Positions 38,446 through 50,000 of a DNA stretch of 64,000 bases are shown here, in pieces. This DNA is from Molossus alvarezi. Lineage: Eukaryota > Chordata > Mammalia > Chiroptera > Molossidae. The position numbers were made by a program, and so were the translations under genes. Below the pieces are notes generated by a model, which was not told where the DNA came from, did no database searches, and worked only from the letters and a program-made list of their open reading frames with translations. The first letter of the stretch is position 1. Every line of letters starts with the position of its first letter. The stretch covers positions 11,935,001 through 11,999,000 of the forward strand of contig CM073907.1 in NCBI GenBank assembly GCA_037176705.1, in the 5' to 3' direction.

Positions 38446-41318
38446 CAGCGTCACAACGAGGTTGTGGAGCTAGATCATGACATCAGGAAGTTGGCAGCTA
38501 ATGACCGGGGGCTGCTACGTGCAGCTGAGGCTGGGCAGGCCTGCAGGAGGAGGAGCCTGTTTACAAGTCCAGGGCCAGGACTTCCTCCCTGCCCCCCACG
38601 TGCACCCGCACCCAGGGGAAACAAACGACTCTGTTCCTGTGAAAACAGCCCAACTTTATAAACGAACCGCTCCTGCTTTTAGTGTTGAAATCTCAGGGAG
38701 ACTGTCGCTGTCCCTGTCCCTGAGAGCGTGGCTCAGTCAGGTGTAGCCCACACGCCACAGACGAGAGCCGGTGTGTAGCATGAGGAGACAGCAGGATGTT
38801 CGAGTCCCGTCTAGGACCACTGCTCTAACACATGGCACGGGAAACACACGTCCACTTGGCCCTCGGTGGTCTGCGGCACCCTCGGGCCGTCACCAGGGCC
38901 CCCATGCTGTGGGCCTGTGCTTGTCACTCACACTCATGGGCACACACACACCTCTGCTCCTGTTGGCACAACCAGGGCCAAGGGCTGTGACTGGCGGGAG
39001 AGTCTGTCTGTCCTGCCCACTTCCAGGGAGGAGACGTGACTCTGAGGGGTGGCCCTGGGCAAGCTCCCCTTCGGCTCCTGCACACGGCTGTCCCTGTCGC
39101 CAGGGCCAGAGCTGAGGGCCAGATCCCCAGGCAACAGGGAGGAATTTCACTTGCTCAAAGCTGGGCTGGCCACAGACAAAATCAGAGGGGACACGCCCCT
39201 CCCCATCCCGGCTGGTCCTCGGGAAGGGATTGCATCCAGGCCAGGGCCAGGCTGGAAGACCTACATGTCAAAGGGAGACACGAGGGTGGACCCCGAGCTG
39301 GGGATGTGGAAGTTGCGGTGCAGAAGATTCCTCGGCACCCAGAAAATGTGGCACTCCTCAGTGTGGCTCCTAGAAAGCCAGTCCACCCAGCCTTCATGGC
39401 CCCAGACCGTGATGGTGGCCTCCTTGGTTAAGGCCTGCCTCTCCCATAGTGGACAAAGGCCTTGGCCAACCATAGTGGCCGGCAGCTAAAGGCTTGGCCA
39501 AAAAGACTTACTGTTTCCGAAAATACAAGATCTCTCCCTGGAGTCCAGGAGAGAAGGGGGATGGATCCCGGCGTCTCCACTCCTAATTCTGACAGCCGCC
39601 ACCCCGTGCCTCACCCCCCAATTTCACCAGGCTCTCGGGAGCAGTTCCCGCACCCGCGGCCAGGGGGCTCCCCTGCCCTCCTGCCTGCCTGGCCCAGCCT
39701 GGCCCAGACCAGGGGGAAGTGGATGCCCCTGGGCTCCTGGCCCTCTGCGCAGTTTGTGGGCTTGATGAGTTTACTTTCCCAAGTATCCCAAGTAGGATCA
39801 CATCTGGGGAGGAAGGGCCTTGTGGCCGGGTGTGGACGTATGCAAACACTGGTTTCCACACTGCTGGGCAGCAGCGGCCCCAAGGAGCCGAGGCAGGGCT
39901 GGTGGCTGAAGGCCGGTCCAGAGCTGGTCTGCTCAGTGCTTCTGATCCTGATAGGTGACTGGAGACTCCAGTCACGGGACACAACAGCAACCGAGCCGCA
40001 CAGGGGCCGAGAGCAAACCACCGTCCCGTGGAGGGAACTCGGAGCCTTCCGCCTGCCCTCGACTCCTGGCTTGGGGTCAGCCCTCCTCCCCATCGGCTAC
40101 TCTGACGGCTCAGGGCGGGTGGAAGGGAGTGTCCAGCAAAGGGGACAGCATGGCAGGTCCCTGTGGCTGTGGGCTGGGCAGGGACTTGGAAGCCAGGCAA
40201 GAGCTTGAAGCTGCGGGGTCCAAGTGGTCCTCAGCAGAGAGCCCCGGGTGGTCAGCAGCCACCTTCATTGGCCATCAGATCATCTGTTCCCAGGCTAGAG
40301 GCCCTGGGCAGCCCACAACTCAGATGCCTTTTCCTCCCCGCTGTGCCCTTGGCCAGGGCACTAAACCGCAAGAGAGGAGCCCCCGGGCTTGGGTCTGGCC
40401 TCCCAGACTGGACAGCAGGAAACGACCTTGACTTTGTCCCACCCCAGGGCACAGGGGAAACAAAGGCCCAGCGCAGCAGCCAGCCCAAAGTGTGTCGTCA
40501 CCGGGGCAACGAGGCAGCGGTGCCCACCCGCTCCCGGGCCTGGGAAAACGCCATTGTCCCTCGCAGCAGGGCGGTGTTGGTTTTGTTTCCATTTAAAAAA
40601 AAAAACAACCCTGAAGCAAACCAGCATTTTCAGATGCTGCTCCAGGACAGGACACCCTTTGCAGACGGCCTGAGAAGGCAGCCCCGGCATCGCCACCCTC
40701 CCAGGGAGACCCTCGCAGGCTGGAGAGCAGCACATCTGGCCGGGGTCTGTCCCCTCCCTCCGGTCAGCACCTTTCTCGGAAAAACGCAGCCAAAAGGTCG
40801 AGTTCTCTGCTGCAGTTTCTCTTCTCTGAGAAGGTAGACATCTCAATGTTGGTTGTCACAGACATTCAGTTCGCTCACTGTCCCATCAGACCCCAAAGCA
40901 GCCATAGTCCGGCAGGTGGGACAAGCCTCCGGACTTCCCAGTCTGGAATGGAGATGGTGATGGAGGGACCCGGCTGCCCTCATTGCAAAGGAGAGCAAGT
41001 CAGCACAGCCCTGCCGGAGGCTCTTCTCCCGGCTCTGTGCTGGGCATCTCGCTGGGCAAACGTGCAGGCCGGCTGAACTGCCCGGGGTGGGCAGCTTCGC
41101 GTCACCCCGGGCTCCCACACTGTTACCCGAACTGCTCTGCCCTCCTCCCAACCCACGTGCCCTTGAACCAGCTGCTTCCTAGGTTTCCCTAAAGACCAGG
41201 TCAAAAGGACCGCGTGTGCAATAAAAAGATGGAACATGAGAGTTTTAAAAAGGGCCGAGGCACCAAAGCCCCGCCCCGTAGGGTGGCTGTGGTCTGTTTT
41301 TAGAACAAGAAAAGAGTG
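38446..41318. other. Intergenic GC-rich sequence, no gene seen
   Basis: Several open frames exist but none shows a known domain, splice pattern or coding-like composition. No repeats are recognised. Confidence 0.5.
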
Positions 41319-41606
41319 GGTGTTGGCGGAGGTGGAGAAACGGGAACCCTGGGGCACTGTTGGTGGGAATGGAAGACGGTGCGGCCACCGTGGAAAACAG
41401 AATGGAGGTTCCCCCCAATTAAACATGGAATTACCATAGGACCCAGTGACTCTACTTCCGGTAGAATTGAAAGCAGAAACTCAAACAAATATCGATTAAC
41501 CCACCTTCATAGCCGCATTTGTTAAAAGATGAAAATAACCCAAGTTTGTTCATGGGTAGATGAATCCATAGAATGGAATAGTATTCAGCTTAAAAAAAAA
41601 AAATTC

Positions 41607-41815
41607 GGCCTGGCTGGTGTGGCTCAGTGGATTGAACATTGTCCCATGGACTGGGAGGTCCCGGTTCGATGCCCGGTCAGGACACATGCCCAGGTTTGGG
41701 GCTTGATCCCCAGTAGGGGCCGTGCAGGAGGCAGCCGATGGATGTTTCTCTCTTACATCGATGTTTCTGTCTCTCTCTCTCTTCCTCTCTCTTTAAGAAA
41801 TCAATTTTTTTTAAG
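41607..41815 (+). mobile_element. Ves SINE in the LINE-1 fragment
   Basis: Plus copy: GCCTGGCTGGTGTGGCTCAG, CGATGCCCGGTCAGGACACA and ACATCGATGTTTCTGTCTC, with an AAGAAATCAATTTTTTT tail. Confidence 0.88.
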
Positions 41816-41844
41816 TTTTTTGTAAAACTTAAAGCTCTAAAAAC

Positions 41845-42084
41845 CAGCCGGTTTGGCTCAGAGGTTAGAGCGTCGGCCCACAGACCAGAGAGTCCCAGGT
41901 TCAGTTCCCGCTAAGGGCACAAAACCTCGGTTGCAGTTTGTCCCCGGCCCCAGTTGGGGTCATGTGGGAGGCAACCAGTCAATGTGTCTCTCTCACATCA
42001 ATGTTTCTCTCTCCCTCTCTCCCTCCCGCTCTATCTGAAAATAAATGCAAAAATGTCCTCGGGTGAGGATAAAAAAAAAAAAAT
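41845..42084 (+). mobile_element. Ves SINE in the LINE-1 fragment
   Basis: Plus copy of the other tail type: CCAGCCGGTTTGGCTCAGAG to GTCCTCGGGTGAGGATAAAA. The neighbouring copy has the CAATTTT tail, so the two insertions are independent. Confidence 0.88.
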
Positions 42085-42645
42085 TCTGGGACAGGCTACG
42101 ATGTGGATGAACCTAGAGGACCTTATGCTGAATGAAATAAATCAGTCACTCAAGTAGGCAGAGGCATAAAGAAAGAGAAAGAACCAGGGATGACCAGGGC
42201 AGGGGGCAAGTGTGTGACAGGTACGGAGTTTCGGTTTGGCCGTTCTGGGGACAAACGGTGTAATGATTATGCCACGCTGGAAATCCGCACCCTGTGCATT
42301 CACGACATGAAGTTGTACACTTTTTAAAATGCAGTGGTTCAAATGGCAAATTTTGTGTCCCATATGTTTTGTTGTTGTTGTTTTAACATTACAAGGCGAT
42401 CTTACTTCTGTAAATAAACTTTCTGGGAACCCAAGCGGAAGTCCAAAACAATAGTGCCGTTTTGCAACACCACGTCCACGGGGCCAGTGGCCGGAGGGCA
42501 GTGGACACAGGCCCAGCCCCTTCCTGTGGCCCAGCTGCGAGGCTGCAGCTGCTCCGCACTCCCGGGGCAGACCCTGGCCCCGCCCTCCCTCCCTGCACCC
42601 CTGGGAGCAGATCTGTTGGCACCTCCTCCAGTCTCAGGTTGGCAG

Positions 42646-43075
42646 CCTAGTGCAATGTAGGGAGCATGGCCTGAGGGGTCAGACTCTGATTCAAATACTG
42701 CCCCACCCTCTTTTTTCTTCTTTTATTGATATTAGAGGGAGAGAGAGATGGAAACATCGATGAGAGAGAACATCGATTGGCTGCCTCCTGCATGCCCCTC
42801 CCTGGGGATCGGGCCCACAACCTGGGCATGTGCCCTGACTGGGAATCGAACTGGCGACCTCTTGGTACAGGGTCGATGCTCAAGCACTGAGCCACACGGG
42901 CCGGGCCTGCCCCTCCCCCTTGTGTGCTGACTAATCCTGAGGAGGCCGGGACTTCCTGAGTTTCCCCACCTGTACAGTGGGCAGAGCGTTCCTCCCAGCA
43001 GTACCGTGAAGAGGAACTGAGACAATGGAGGTAAATCACCTGGACATAGCAGGTGATCAGGAAAATGCTACTTAC
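42646..43075 (+). repeat. MIR SINE remnant split by a Ves SINE
   Basis: GGAGCATGGCCTGAGGGGTC then CAGACTCTGATTCAAATACT on the left. TGAGTTTCCCCACCTGTACA, then CAGGTGATCAGGAAAATG on the right of the younger SINE. Confidence 0.5.
42711..42906 (-). mobile_element. Ves SINE inside a MIR
   Basis: Minus copy: TTATTGATATTAGAGGGAG to GAGCCACACGGGCCGGGC. Similar C-rich words (TGCCCCACCCTC, TGCCCCTCCCCC) flank it. Confidence 0.88.
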
Positions 43076-44997
43076 TTTCTCTTGTTTCGTGAGTTTGTGG
43101 AAAAATGTCACTTCATGTGCGGAAGCAAGAAATGAGCTGCCTCCCCAAATCAGCATCCACGCAACCGATAGTCAAGAACCTTCCACGTGTTAGTCACAGG
43201 GCTGTGCTCCAAGACTGGAATGAGCAACCTCTCCGGTTGAGCAACCCCGGGGGCTTGCCGCAGAATAAAGGAAACATATAAGCCAGCCAGGGCCAGCCCG
43301 TGGCCTCGTCACTGCCTCTGTGGCGGCCACGCAGCTCGTGACAAGCACAGGAGGTGAGGGAACCCCTGAGGCAGAGCCTGGGGTCTAGAATCTGCTCACC
43401 GTTCATTCATTTCCTGTTGCCAATTGAACAAACAAGAAAACACAAGCTCAGAGGGGTTGGGTGGCCTGCCCGTGATCACATGATGAGTGGCAGATTCAAG
43501 TCCAGGCCTCCCTGCAAATTCCGCTGGAAGGGAAGCCACATGAAGATGAGCCCCCCTCCCCCCCCCCCCCAGGGCTGGAGGCAAAGGCTTTCTCTCGAGA
43601 ATCCAGCGAAGCTCTGGAACAAGCCTGCTTTGGCTAGAACTTCCCAGAAGAAAGCTGGGCTTTTCCTCCTCGCGCTGGTCCCTGGCTGGGCAGAGCCCCT
43701 TCCATGTGGATGGCATCGGAACCTGCAGACTGCCCCACAGCTGGACCTTGGCACGGCTTCCCCTGCTGGGCAGAGAGGGCATGGGCAGCAGGGAGGCTCC
43801 CTGGCTCCTGTTGGAGGTTGGGAAGGATGCCACCAGCAACTCCGACTACGTGGTCGCACTTCTCAAGGGGACAGCTAAGGTCCACTCTTCTCACACCGGG
43901 GCCCAGGCCCCGAGGGCGGTGGGGGATGTCTCAGCCTCCCTTCCCCAGGGGCAGCCACCTGGCAGGGGAACCGTGGATCCTCTCTTGGCCGGGTCCCACC
44001 ACCAAGCCTGGCTCTGCTCCACCCTGATGGCCACAGGCTCGGTGCCAAGGAGAGCGCACGAATCCTCGGGTCCTCAGAGGCCGGGCCGGAACCAGCAGCT
44101 GCCTGAGACGGGAATGGAGGCGCTGGGAGCAGGGCGGGCACTGCTGAGGGGGGAGGACAGGGACTGGGGGCTCCTCCTGCCCAGAACCGGCCTCCCGAAA
44201 CAGCCGGGGTCCAGGTGCTGAGAGCCCGGCCCTTCCGAAGAGTAGAAGTTCCCTCTGAAACATCAAGGCGGCAGATTCCGCATCCGGCCGAAACGCTTTG
44301 TCCGCATCGGGCGTCGGGGTGGCTGGAGACGGGGACGGGGTTGGAAGGTGCTTTTGATGCCCCAGGCCACCCTCTACCCCAGAAGGGGAAGGAGAGTAGA
44401 GGGTGTGCTCTCTTCACCCAAATCTCAGAGGCAGGTTCCTGAGGGGACCCCTGTGGTCTTCATGAAGTCCCTTGCAGGCCAGGGTGCACAGCGGATGGAC
44501 ACCCACCTGGGAAACCTGGGGACGGGTGATGGGCCAGCACGCTGCTCTGATGGCACAGGGGAGGGGAGGGCAGACACGGGTGACATTGTGCATTGATTTC
44601 TGCAGGCCTCACCTTGGCCGTGCCCCCTCCCCCTCCCCTACCCCCGGCATCAACTCCACCAGAGCCGGGCTTACTCTCTTCTGCATCACCATAATATTCC
44701 CAGCACATGTTTCAGTGCCTGGCACTTAATAGCTGTTGAATAATATGCCCCAAGAGACAAACAGCTGGGAAGGGTGTGGGAGTCAAAGAGAGATGCTGTG
44801 ACTGACGGGTGACATCGACCATGGGCCTGGAACTGGGAGGAGGTGTCCACACCTGGGGCCCTCCCGGAGCCATTGCCTTCAAACCGTAAAACCCAGAACA
44901 TTCTCCCCAGTGGAACACAAAGGAGTTTGAGCTCCAGGTGACAGTCCCCTTCCCCACAAATCACACGGGAACGTTGGAAAGTTCTGATTGATTTAAA
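43076..44997. other. Intergenic sequence, no recognised feature
   Basis: GC-rich open frames occur on both strands around 43354-44420 but without any recognisable domain or intron signal. I annotate no gene here. Confidence 0.5.
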
Positions 44998-45204
44998 TAT
45001 GTTTTTATTGATATTCTTGAGAGAGAGAGAAAGGGAGCAATGTTAGAAACATCGATGTGCGAGAGAAACATGGATCGGCTGCCTCCTGCACGCCCCTCAC
45101 TGGGGATCGAGCCCACAACCTGGGCACGTGCCCTGACCAGGAATCGAACTGGGACCTCCCAGTCCACGGGACGATGCTCCATCCGCTGAGCCACCAGCCG
45201 AGCA
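44998..45204 (-). mobile_element. Ves SINE
   Basis: Minus copy with flanks GTTCTGATTGATTTAAA (44981-44997) and GATCTGACCGATTTAAA (45205-45221), a 17-bp target duplication with three changes. Confidence 0.9.
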
Positions 45205-45908
45205 AGATCTGACCGATTTAAAGCACACATTACCATCTCTCTCCCAAAAAGGTCTAAAATAGAAAAGTTCGGGTTGACCCTCCCAGAGCAGGAGGTTTTG
45301 CCTGCAAATATCCGTCTGCTTTGAATGCCAATTTGAATATTGATTCCCTGCCAGCCTTTGGGGATTGTTTAAGCTCTTTCCAGAGCCTCGAATGCTAATA
45401 GGAACCGAGGAGGCTCAATCGATTCGAAATTAAAGGCAACTTCACTTCCTGATCCACTTACAGTCACCAGCCCACCTCAAAGCCGAATGAGGGAGTAGCA
45501 GCATGGCCCCCCTTCACCTACAGGGCCAGACTCTCGCGCAGGGGGCCCCCTTTCAGCACCATGGGCCACTCTCCTTGCAGTTTTCATTGAGGTAGGAGAG
45601 GACATGCAGATACCCCAACTTTTTGGAGGCACGTGTTTTTGTCTCTTAGAATCCGGAAGGCCTGGGTTATCCGTCCACACACTGGCTTCATCGACGGAAT
45701 CTGCCCAGGAACCTGAACTGGTTAACGGCATGTTCAGGAAATTCTGATTCAGGGAGACAGTTAGTTGCAAATGGTGACCATTGTTAACAAGGTTGGCATA
45801 GAGATGGCAACACCTTTATTCTGAGGTTTACACCAAATCAGGTTAACCTAGCAGCACAAATCGGCATGTCTGTGGGCAAAAAATATAAAGTTGGTTCGCT
45901 GAATGAGT

Positions 45909-45914
45909 GTGAGT

Positions 45915-45967
<53 letters not shown>
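45909..45967. repeat. (GT)n(GA)n microsatellite
   Basis: GTGAGTGTGTGTGTGT continuing into GAGAGAGAGAGAG, a compound dinucleotide repeat. Confidence 0.92.
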
Positions 45968-46046
45968 GTGAAGGAGAGAGAGATTTTTAGGATGGTTTGC
46001 AAATAGAAATATTTGATGAATAAATTCAAATCAAACATTTTGGGGA

Positions 46047-46748
46047 AAAAATATATGCACCCCTACGTTCATAGCAGCACTATTTACAATAGCTAAGATC
46101 TGGAAACAGCCCAAGTGTCCATCAATAGATGAATGGATAAAAAAACTGTGGTACATGTACACGGTGGAGTACTATGCAGCTGTAAAAAGAGAGAGATCTC
46201 TTAACCTTTGAGACGACAGGGAGGGACCTAGAGACTATTATTCTAAGCGAAACAAGCCAAGCAGAGAAAGACAAATATCACATAATCTCACTTATTTGTG
46301 GAATATAATGAACAAAACAAACTGATGAACAAAACAGACCCAGAGACATAGAAGTAGGGTTCAGACTGACAAACCTCAGAAGAGGGCATGGGGGGAAGGG
46401 AAGAGCTACACCACAGAACTTATATGCACGTACACGTAACGAATGGACATAGACAACAAAAAAAAGCTGAGGGTGGGGTGGGGGGTGGAGATTGGGAAGA
46501 GGGCGCCAATGGAGGAAAAAGGAGAAACATCTGTAACAAAAATACATTAATAAAAATAGTTTAAGCCCTGGCTGGTTTGGCTCAGCAATTGGAGCGTTGG
46601 CCTGTGGTTCAGAGAGACTGGGGTTCGGTTCCGCTAAGGGCATGCGGGGTTCGGTTCCCTCTAAGGGCATGTACCTCGGTTGCAGTTTGTCCCCGGCCCT
46701 GGTTGGTCGTGCGGGTGGCAGCCACTCGATGTGTCCCTTTCACGTCGA

Positions 46749-46786
<38 letters not shown>

Positions 46787-46898
46787 CCCCCCCCCCTCCC
46801 TCCCACTCTGTCTGGGCAAAAAGTGGAAGAATGTCCTCAGGTGAGGATTAAAAAAAAAAAGTATATATAGTTTAAAATATATATATATAATAAAAAAA
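46047..46898 (+). mobile_element. 5'-truncated LINE-1 with a Ves SINE in its tail
   Basis: CGTTCATAGCAGCACTATTT, CCCAAGTGTCCATCAATAGA and TATGCAGCTGTAAAAAG are the L1 ORF2 C-terminal region, followed by the 3' UTR. The whole insertion, SINE included, is bounded by AAACATTTTGGGGA (46033-46046) and AAACATTTGGGGA (46899-46911). Confidence 0.88.
46565..46860 (+). mobile_element. Ves SINE with duplicated B box
   Basis: Plus copy in the L1 tail. The block GGGTTCGGTTCC...CTAAGGGCATG occurs twice in tandem (46621-46646 and 46647-46673). A long CT run and a C10-type run follow. Confidence 0.9.
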
Positions 46899-47127
46899 AA
46901 ACATTTGGGGAGATGTCCCACAGAACCTCGGGATTCTGTAACCCACCTCCTGCCGTCTGCTGTCACTCCATTGGCCAAACCTTCCCCTCCTCCCTACCCA
47001 CCATCCTTCCATCCTGACTCAGCCCTGTTGAAATGCTGGCTGATCTCAGACAGACAGACAGTCCCTGAGTTCGCTTCCATCGCTCCCCACCCCTTGTTTC
47101 CAGGTCTGAATCAGCTCCCCTTCCAGA

Positions 47128-47560
47128 ACCAAGTTAGTTTCCTGAGGCTGCTACAATAAACACCACGAACGTGGTGACTTAACACAACAAATGTATTCTC
47201 TAATGGTTTTTGGAGCCCGAAATCCTGACTTACGGGGTCATGGGGCCACGCTCCTATTTCAAAAGGAAAGAAAGGGGTCATGTGCTTGGAGATTTCCCTG
47301 CAGTGTTACCTGCGCCGGGCCCAGCTGAAAACCATGACTGTCTAGCGATTAGCGATCGGAGACAGTAAGTATGACAGGACGTGGGCATGATTGCAGAATA
47401 ACAGGGTGCGCAAAAGATCCATGAAGGGGGGTCCGTTCGCGGCCCTGAAGGCGTTCAAGTCTGCCTCTTGCCTTCCACCTCCTGTGTCTGTGGATCAGAA
47501 TTCCAGCTGCCCCGATTCCTCGTAGCTTACACCTTCTTCTGCAGCTTGAATTCTTTTCCC
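47128..47560 (-). mobile_element. MaLR-like LTR fragment
   Basis: AGTTTCCTGAGGCTGCTACA, CGTGGTGACTTAACACAACA and AATGTATTCTCTAATGG resemble the well-known mammalian LTR end in reverse. The inner part is decayed. Non-coding. Confidence 0.45.
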
Positions 47561-48317
47561 CTCAAGCAACTTCATGCTCCAGGAGGCCTGGAGTCAAACA
47601 AAGAGAGTTTGAGCTGCACGCCTGGAGCGAGTCCACCGGCGTCCAGGCCTGACCACCGCTGTGTGGAGCCCTCGGGTGGTACCGAGGTTGCGGACCAGCT
47701 GACCAACGCCTGGGTTTGGAGGGGGCCCCCCCCCTTCCCTCCCGCGGAATAGAAGCTTTGTCTTTGTGCAAACTCTTCAGCTGTGGGAACCCTGGCGTGG
47801 CTCTGAAGATTAATGGCATTTCTTGGCAACGGGTGGGAAAGGCAAACTCCCCTGCTACTCAGGGATTAAGTCTAAGACTAGACGCTGACTGTGCCCGGCC
47901 TCCGCACTGAGCTTATCTCCCGGAGAACATCCAGGCTGTTTTCCCAGTTGTCCTGTGCTGGTGGTCCTCTGGGTGGTAAGATTACACCCTTCCGGCCAGC
48001 AGAGAGGAGCTAAATTTCTCCCCTTGTCTCTCTCTCTCTCCTACACACTTACATGCACTTGTGTGAGCAACACACACATACCAAGGCAATATCTGATGGA
48101 AAGAATGGACAGAGCTGGGAAGTAGACCAAGGAAACATGAAGAACATTCTAGAATCACCAGTGTCAGCTCCACCCGTGTCTGGGGCCAGAGCGTAAGCTG
48201 TAATCATTTGCCCTTCCCTGTGTCTGGCTAGAAATGCTGCAAATGGAAGGAAATATTGAGCAAAATTAATGAGCTACTGAGGACCTTAAATTGCAGTATT
48301 AAAAATAAAGCAAAGTG

Positions 48318-48573
48318 GCCCTGGCCAGTTTGGCTCAGGGGTTAGAGCGTCGGTCTGCGGACTGGAGAGACCCGGGGTTCGATTCCCGCTAAGGGCACGT
48401 ACCTTGGTTGCAGTTTGTCCCCGGCCCTGGATGGGGTCGTGTGGGTGGCAACCACTCGGTGTGTCTCTCTCACATCGATGTTTCTCTCTCTCTCTTCCCC
48501 CTCTTCTCTCCCTCCCACTCTGTCTGAAGATAAATGCAAAAATGTCCTCGGGTGAGGATAAAAAAAATAAAAT
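48318..48573 (+). mobile_element. Ves SINE with perfect 16-bp target duplication
   Basis: Plus copy flanked by AAAATAAAGCAAAGTG at 48302-48317 and 48574-48589, identical, so a fairly young insertion. Confidence 0.93.
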
Positions 48574-48728
48574 AAAATAAAGCAAAGTGTTGTGGGGTTA
48601 ACAGAGGTTAAGTGATAACATGAGTGAAATGTACATTATGGAGTTTTGCCTTTGACGGCCATGAGCAGAGTTCAAATAGGGTGGCTTATTATAACTCCTC
48701 GGCGTTCACTTTTTCTGTTTGTTTGTTT

Positions 48729-48926
48729 TTTTCTTTATTGATTTTAGAGAGAGAGGAAGGAAGAGGGGCAGAGAGATAGAAACATTGATGAGAGAGAACA
48801 TAAATTGGCTGCTTCCTGCATGCCCCCCACTGGGGATTTGGCCCACAACCTGGGCATGTGCCCTGACCGGGAATTGAACTGGCGACCTCTTGGTGCATGG
48901 GTTGATGCTCAACCACACCAGCCAGG
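48729..48926 (-). mobile_element. Ves SINE
   Basis: Minus copy; CTGTTTGTTTG/CTGTTTGTTTT flanks. The head complement is shortened (CAACCACACCAGCCAGG). Confidence 0.87.
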
Positions 48927-48939
48927 CTGTTTGTTTTAA

Positions 48940-49089
48940 TTATTCATTTGAGAGAGAGATCAATTTTGTTGTTCCACTTATTGATGCATTCACTGGTTGA
49001 TTCTTGTATGTGCCCTGACCAGGGATCAAACCCACAACCTTGGCCTATCAGGACCATGCTCTAAACCAACTGAGCTACCCAGCCAGGGC
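48940..49089 (-). mobile_element. Older tRNA-derived SINE, Ves-related
   Basis: Minus copy of a different subfamily: ATTCACTGGTTGATTCTTGT, ATGTGCCCTGACCAGGGATC, AAACCCACAACCTTGGCCTA and CAACTGAGCTACCCAGCCAG. It lacks the ATCGATG block and so predates the common Ves copies. Confidence 0.75.
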
Positions 49090-49782
49090 CTGCATTTTCT
49101 GTTTTTTAAAAGAAGTCTATCTAAAGGTTTTTAAAAAATTATCCCCCCTTTTTGCAGGCCCCCCATTTCAGGTGGGAGCCCAGGAGCATCCTCTTCAGAG
49201 AAGCCCTTACAGGGATCTCTGCCTCCGGTGTGTTCCCAGCTTGCTGCCAATGAACAATCAAGGCATTTACTAAGGGCTTTCAAGAAATCGCTGCACAGGA
49301 TATAAAAGGGTATACCTGTAACAGGCCTTCAATGCATCAGCCACAGAAAAAAAGGAACACGGAGGGGACACTGCTGTGGGCGACAGAAGGGTCAGTAATG
49401 TCCCTGGAAATCAGCTTTAATTCCCTGGAAATCAGCTTTAATGACACGCCGTGGGGAGTCACAGGCACCAAAACAGAAAGGACATCAGAGGACGTGTTTT
49501 TCAACAAATTTCTTAACATCAGCCGAGAATCAGAGGAGGAACTTTGAACATGAGGTAGTGGAACACATCCATTTAGAGATGAGGAAACAGATCTGAGTGG
49601 GCATGCAGCTTGTCCAGATGGGACTTCCTTCGTGTGGGAAGGAGGTGAGCACCCAGGCTCTGTGTCCCTCATCCAGCCCAGGACCCCTCCTGGGCAGGGT
49701 CTGTGCCAGTCAGTCTTATCATTGAACTGTATCTTGGTTTTTCCTCTACAAGTCTCTCTCATTATGGTTAAGGTCTTTTTAA

Positions 49783-50000
49783 AAAATATATGTATGTTTT
49801 TATTGATTTTAGAGAAAGAGATAGGAAGGGAGAGAGAGAGAGAGAGAAACATCGATTGGCCGCCCTCCCCACCCCCGCCCTTCCCCCACCAGGGATGGAG
49901 CCCAAAACCCGGGCACATGCCCTGACCAGAAACCAAACCAGCGACCTTCTGGTTCATGGGACAATGCTCAACCAACTGACTGAGCCACACTGGCCAGGGC
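49783..50000 (-). mobile_element. Ves SINE
   Basis: Minus copy: TTTTTATTGATTTTAGAGAA to GAGCCACACTGGCCAGGGC. Confidence 0.88.

Larger units (their letters stand above)
41319..42362 (+). mobile_element. LINE-1 3' end fragment interrupted by two Ves SINEs
   Basis: GGCACTGTTGGTGGGAATGG, ACCCAGTGACTCTACTTCC and GAATAGTATTCAGCT match L1 ORF2 C-terminal text. It resumes at about 42088 with GATGTGGATGAACCTAGAGG and CTGAATGAAATAAATCAGTC. Not intact; 5' truncated. Confidence 0.75.

Noticed and set aside
39462..40837. ORFs of 248 and 224 codons in the inter-gene region
   Set aside because: They have Pro/Gly/Ser-rich text without domains, splice structure or promoter. They are expected by chance in GC-rich DNA.
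46047..46560. Active LINE-1
   Set aside because: Only the ORF2 end and 3' UTR are present, so it cannot move by itself.
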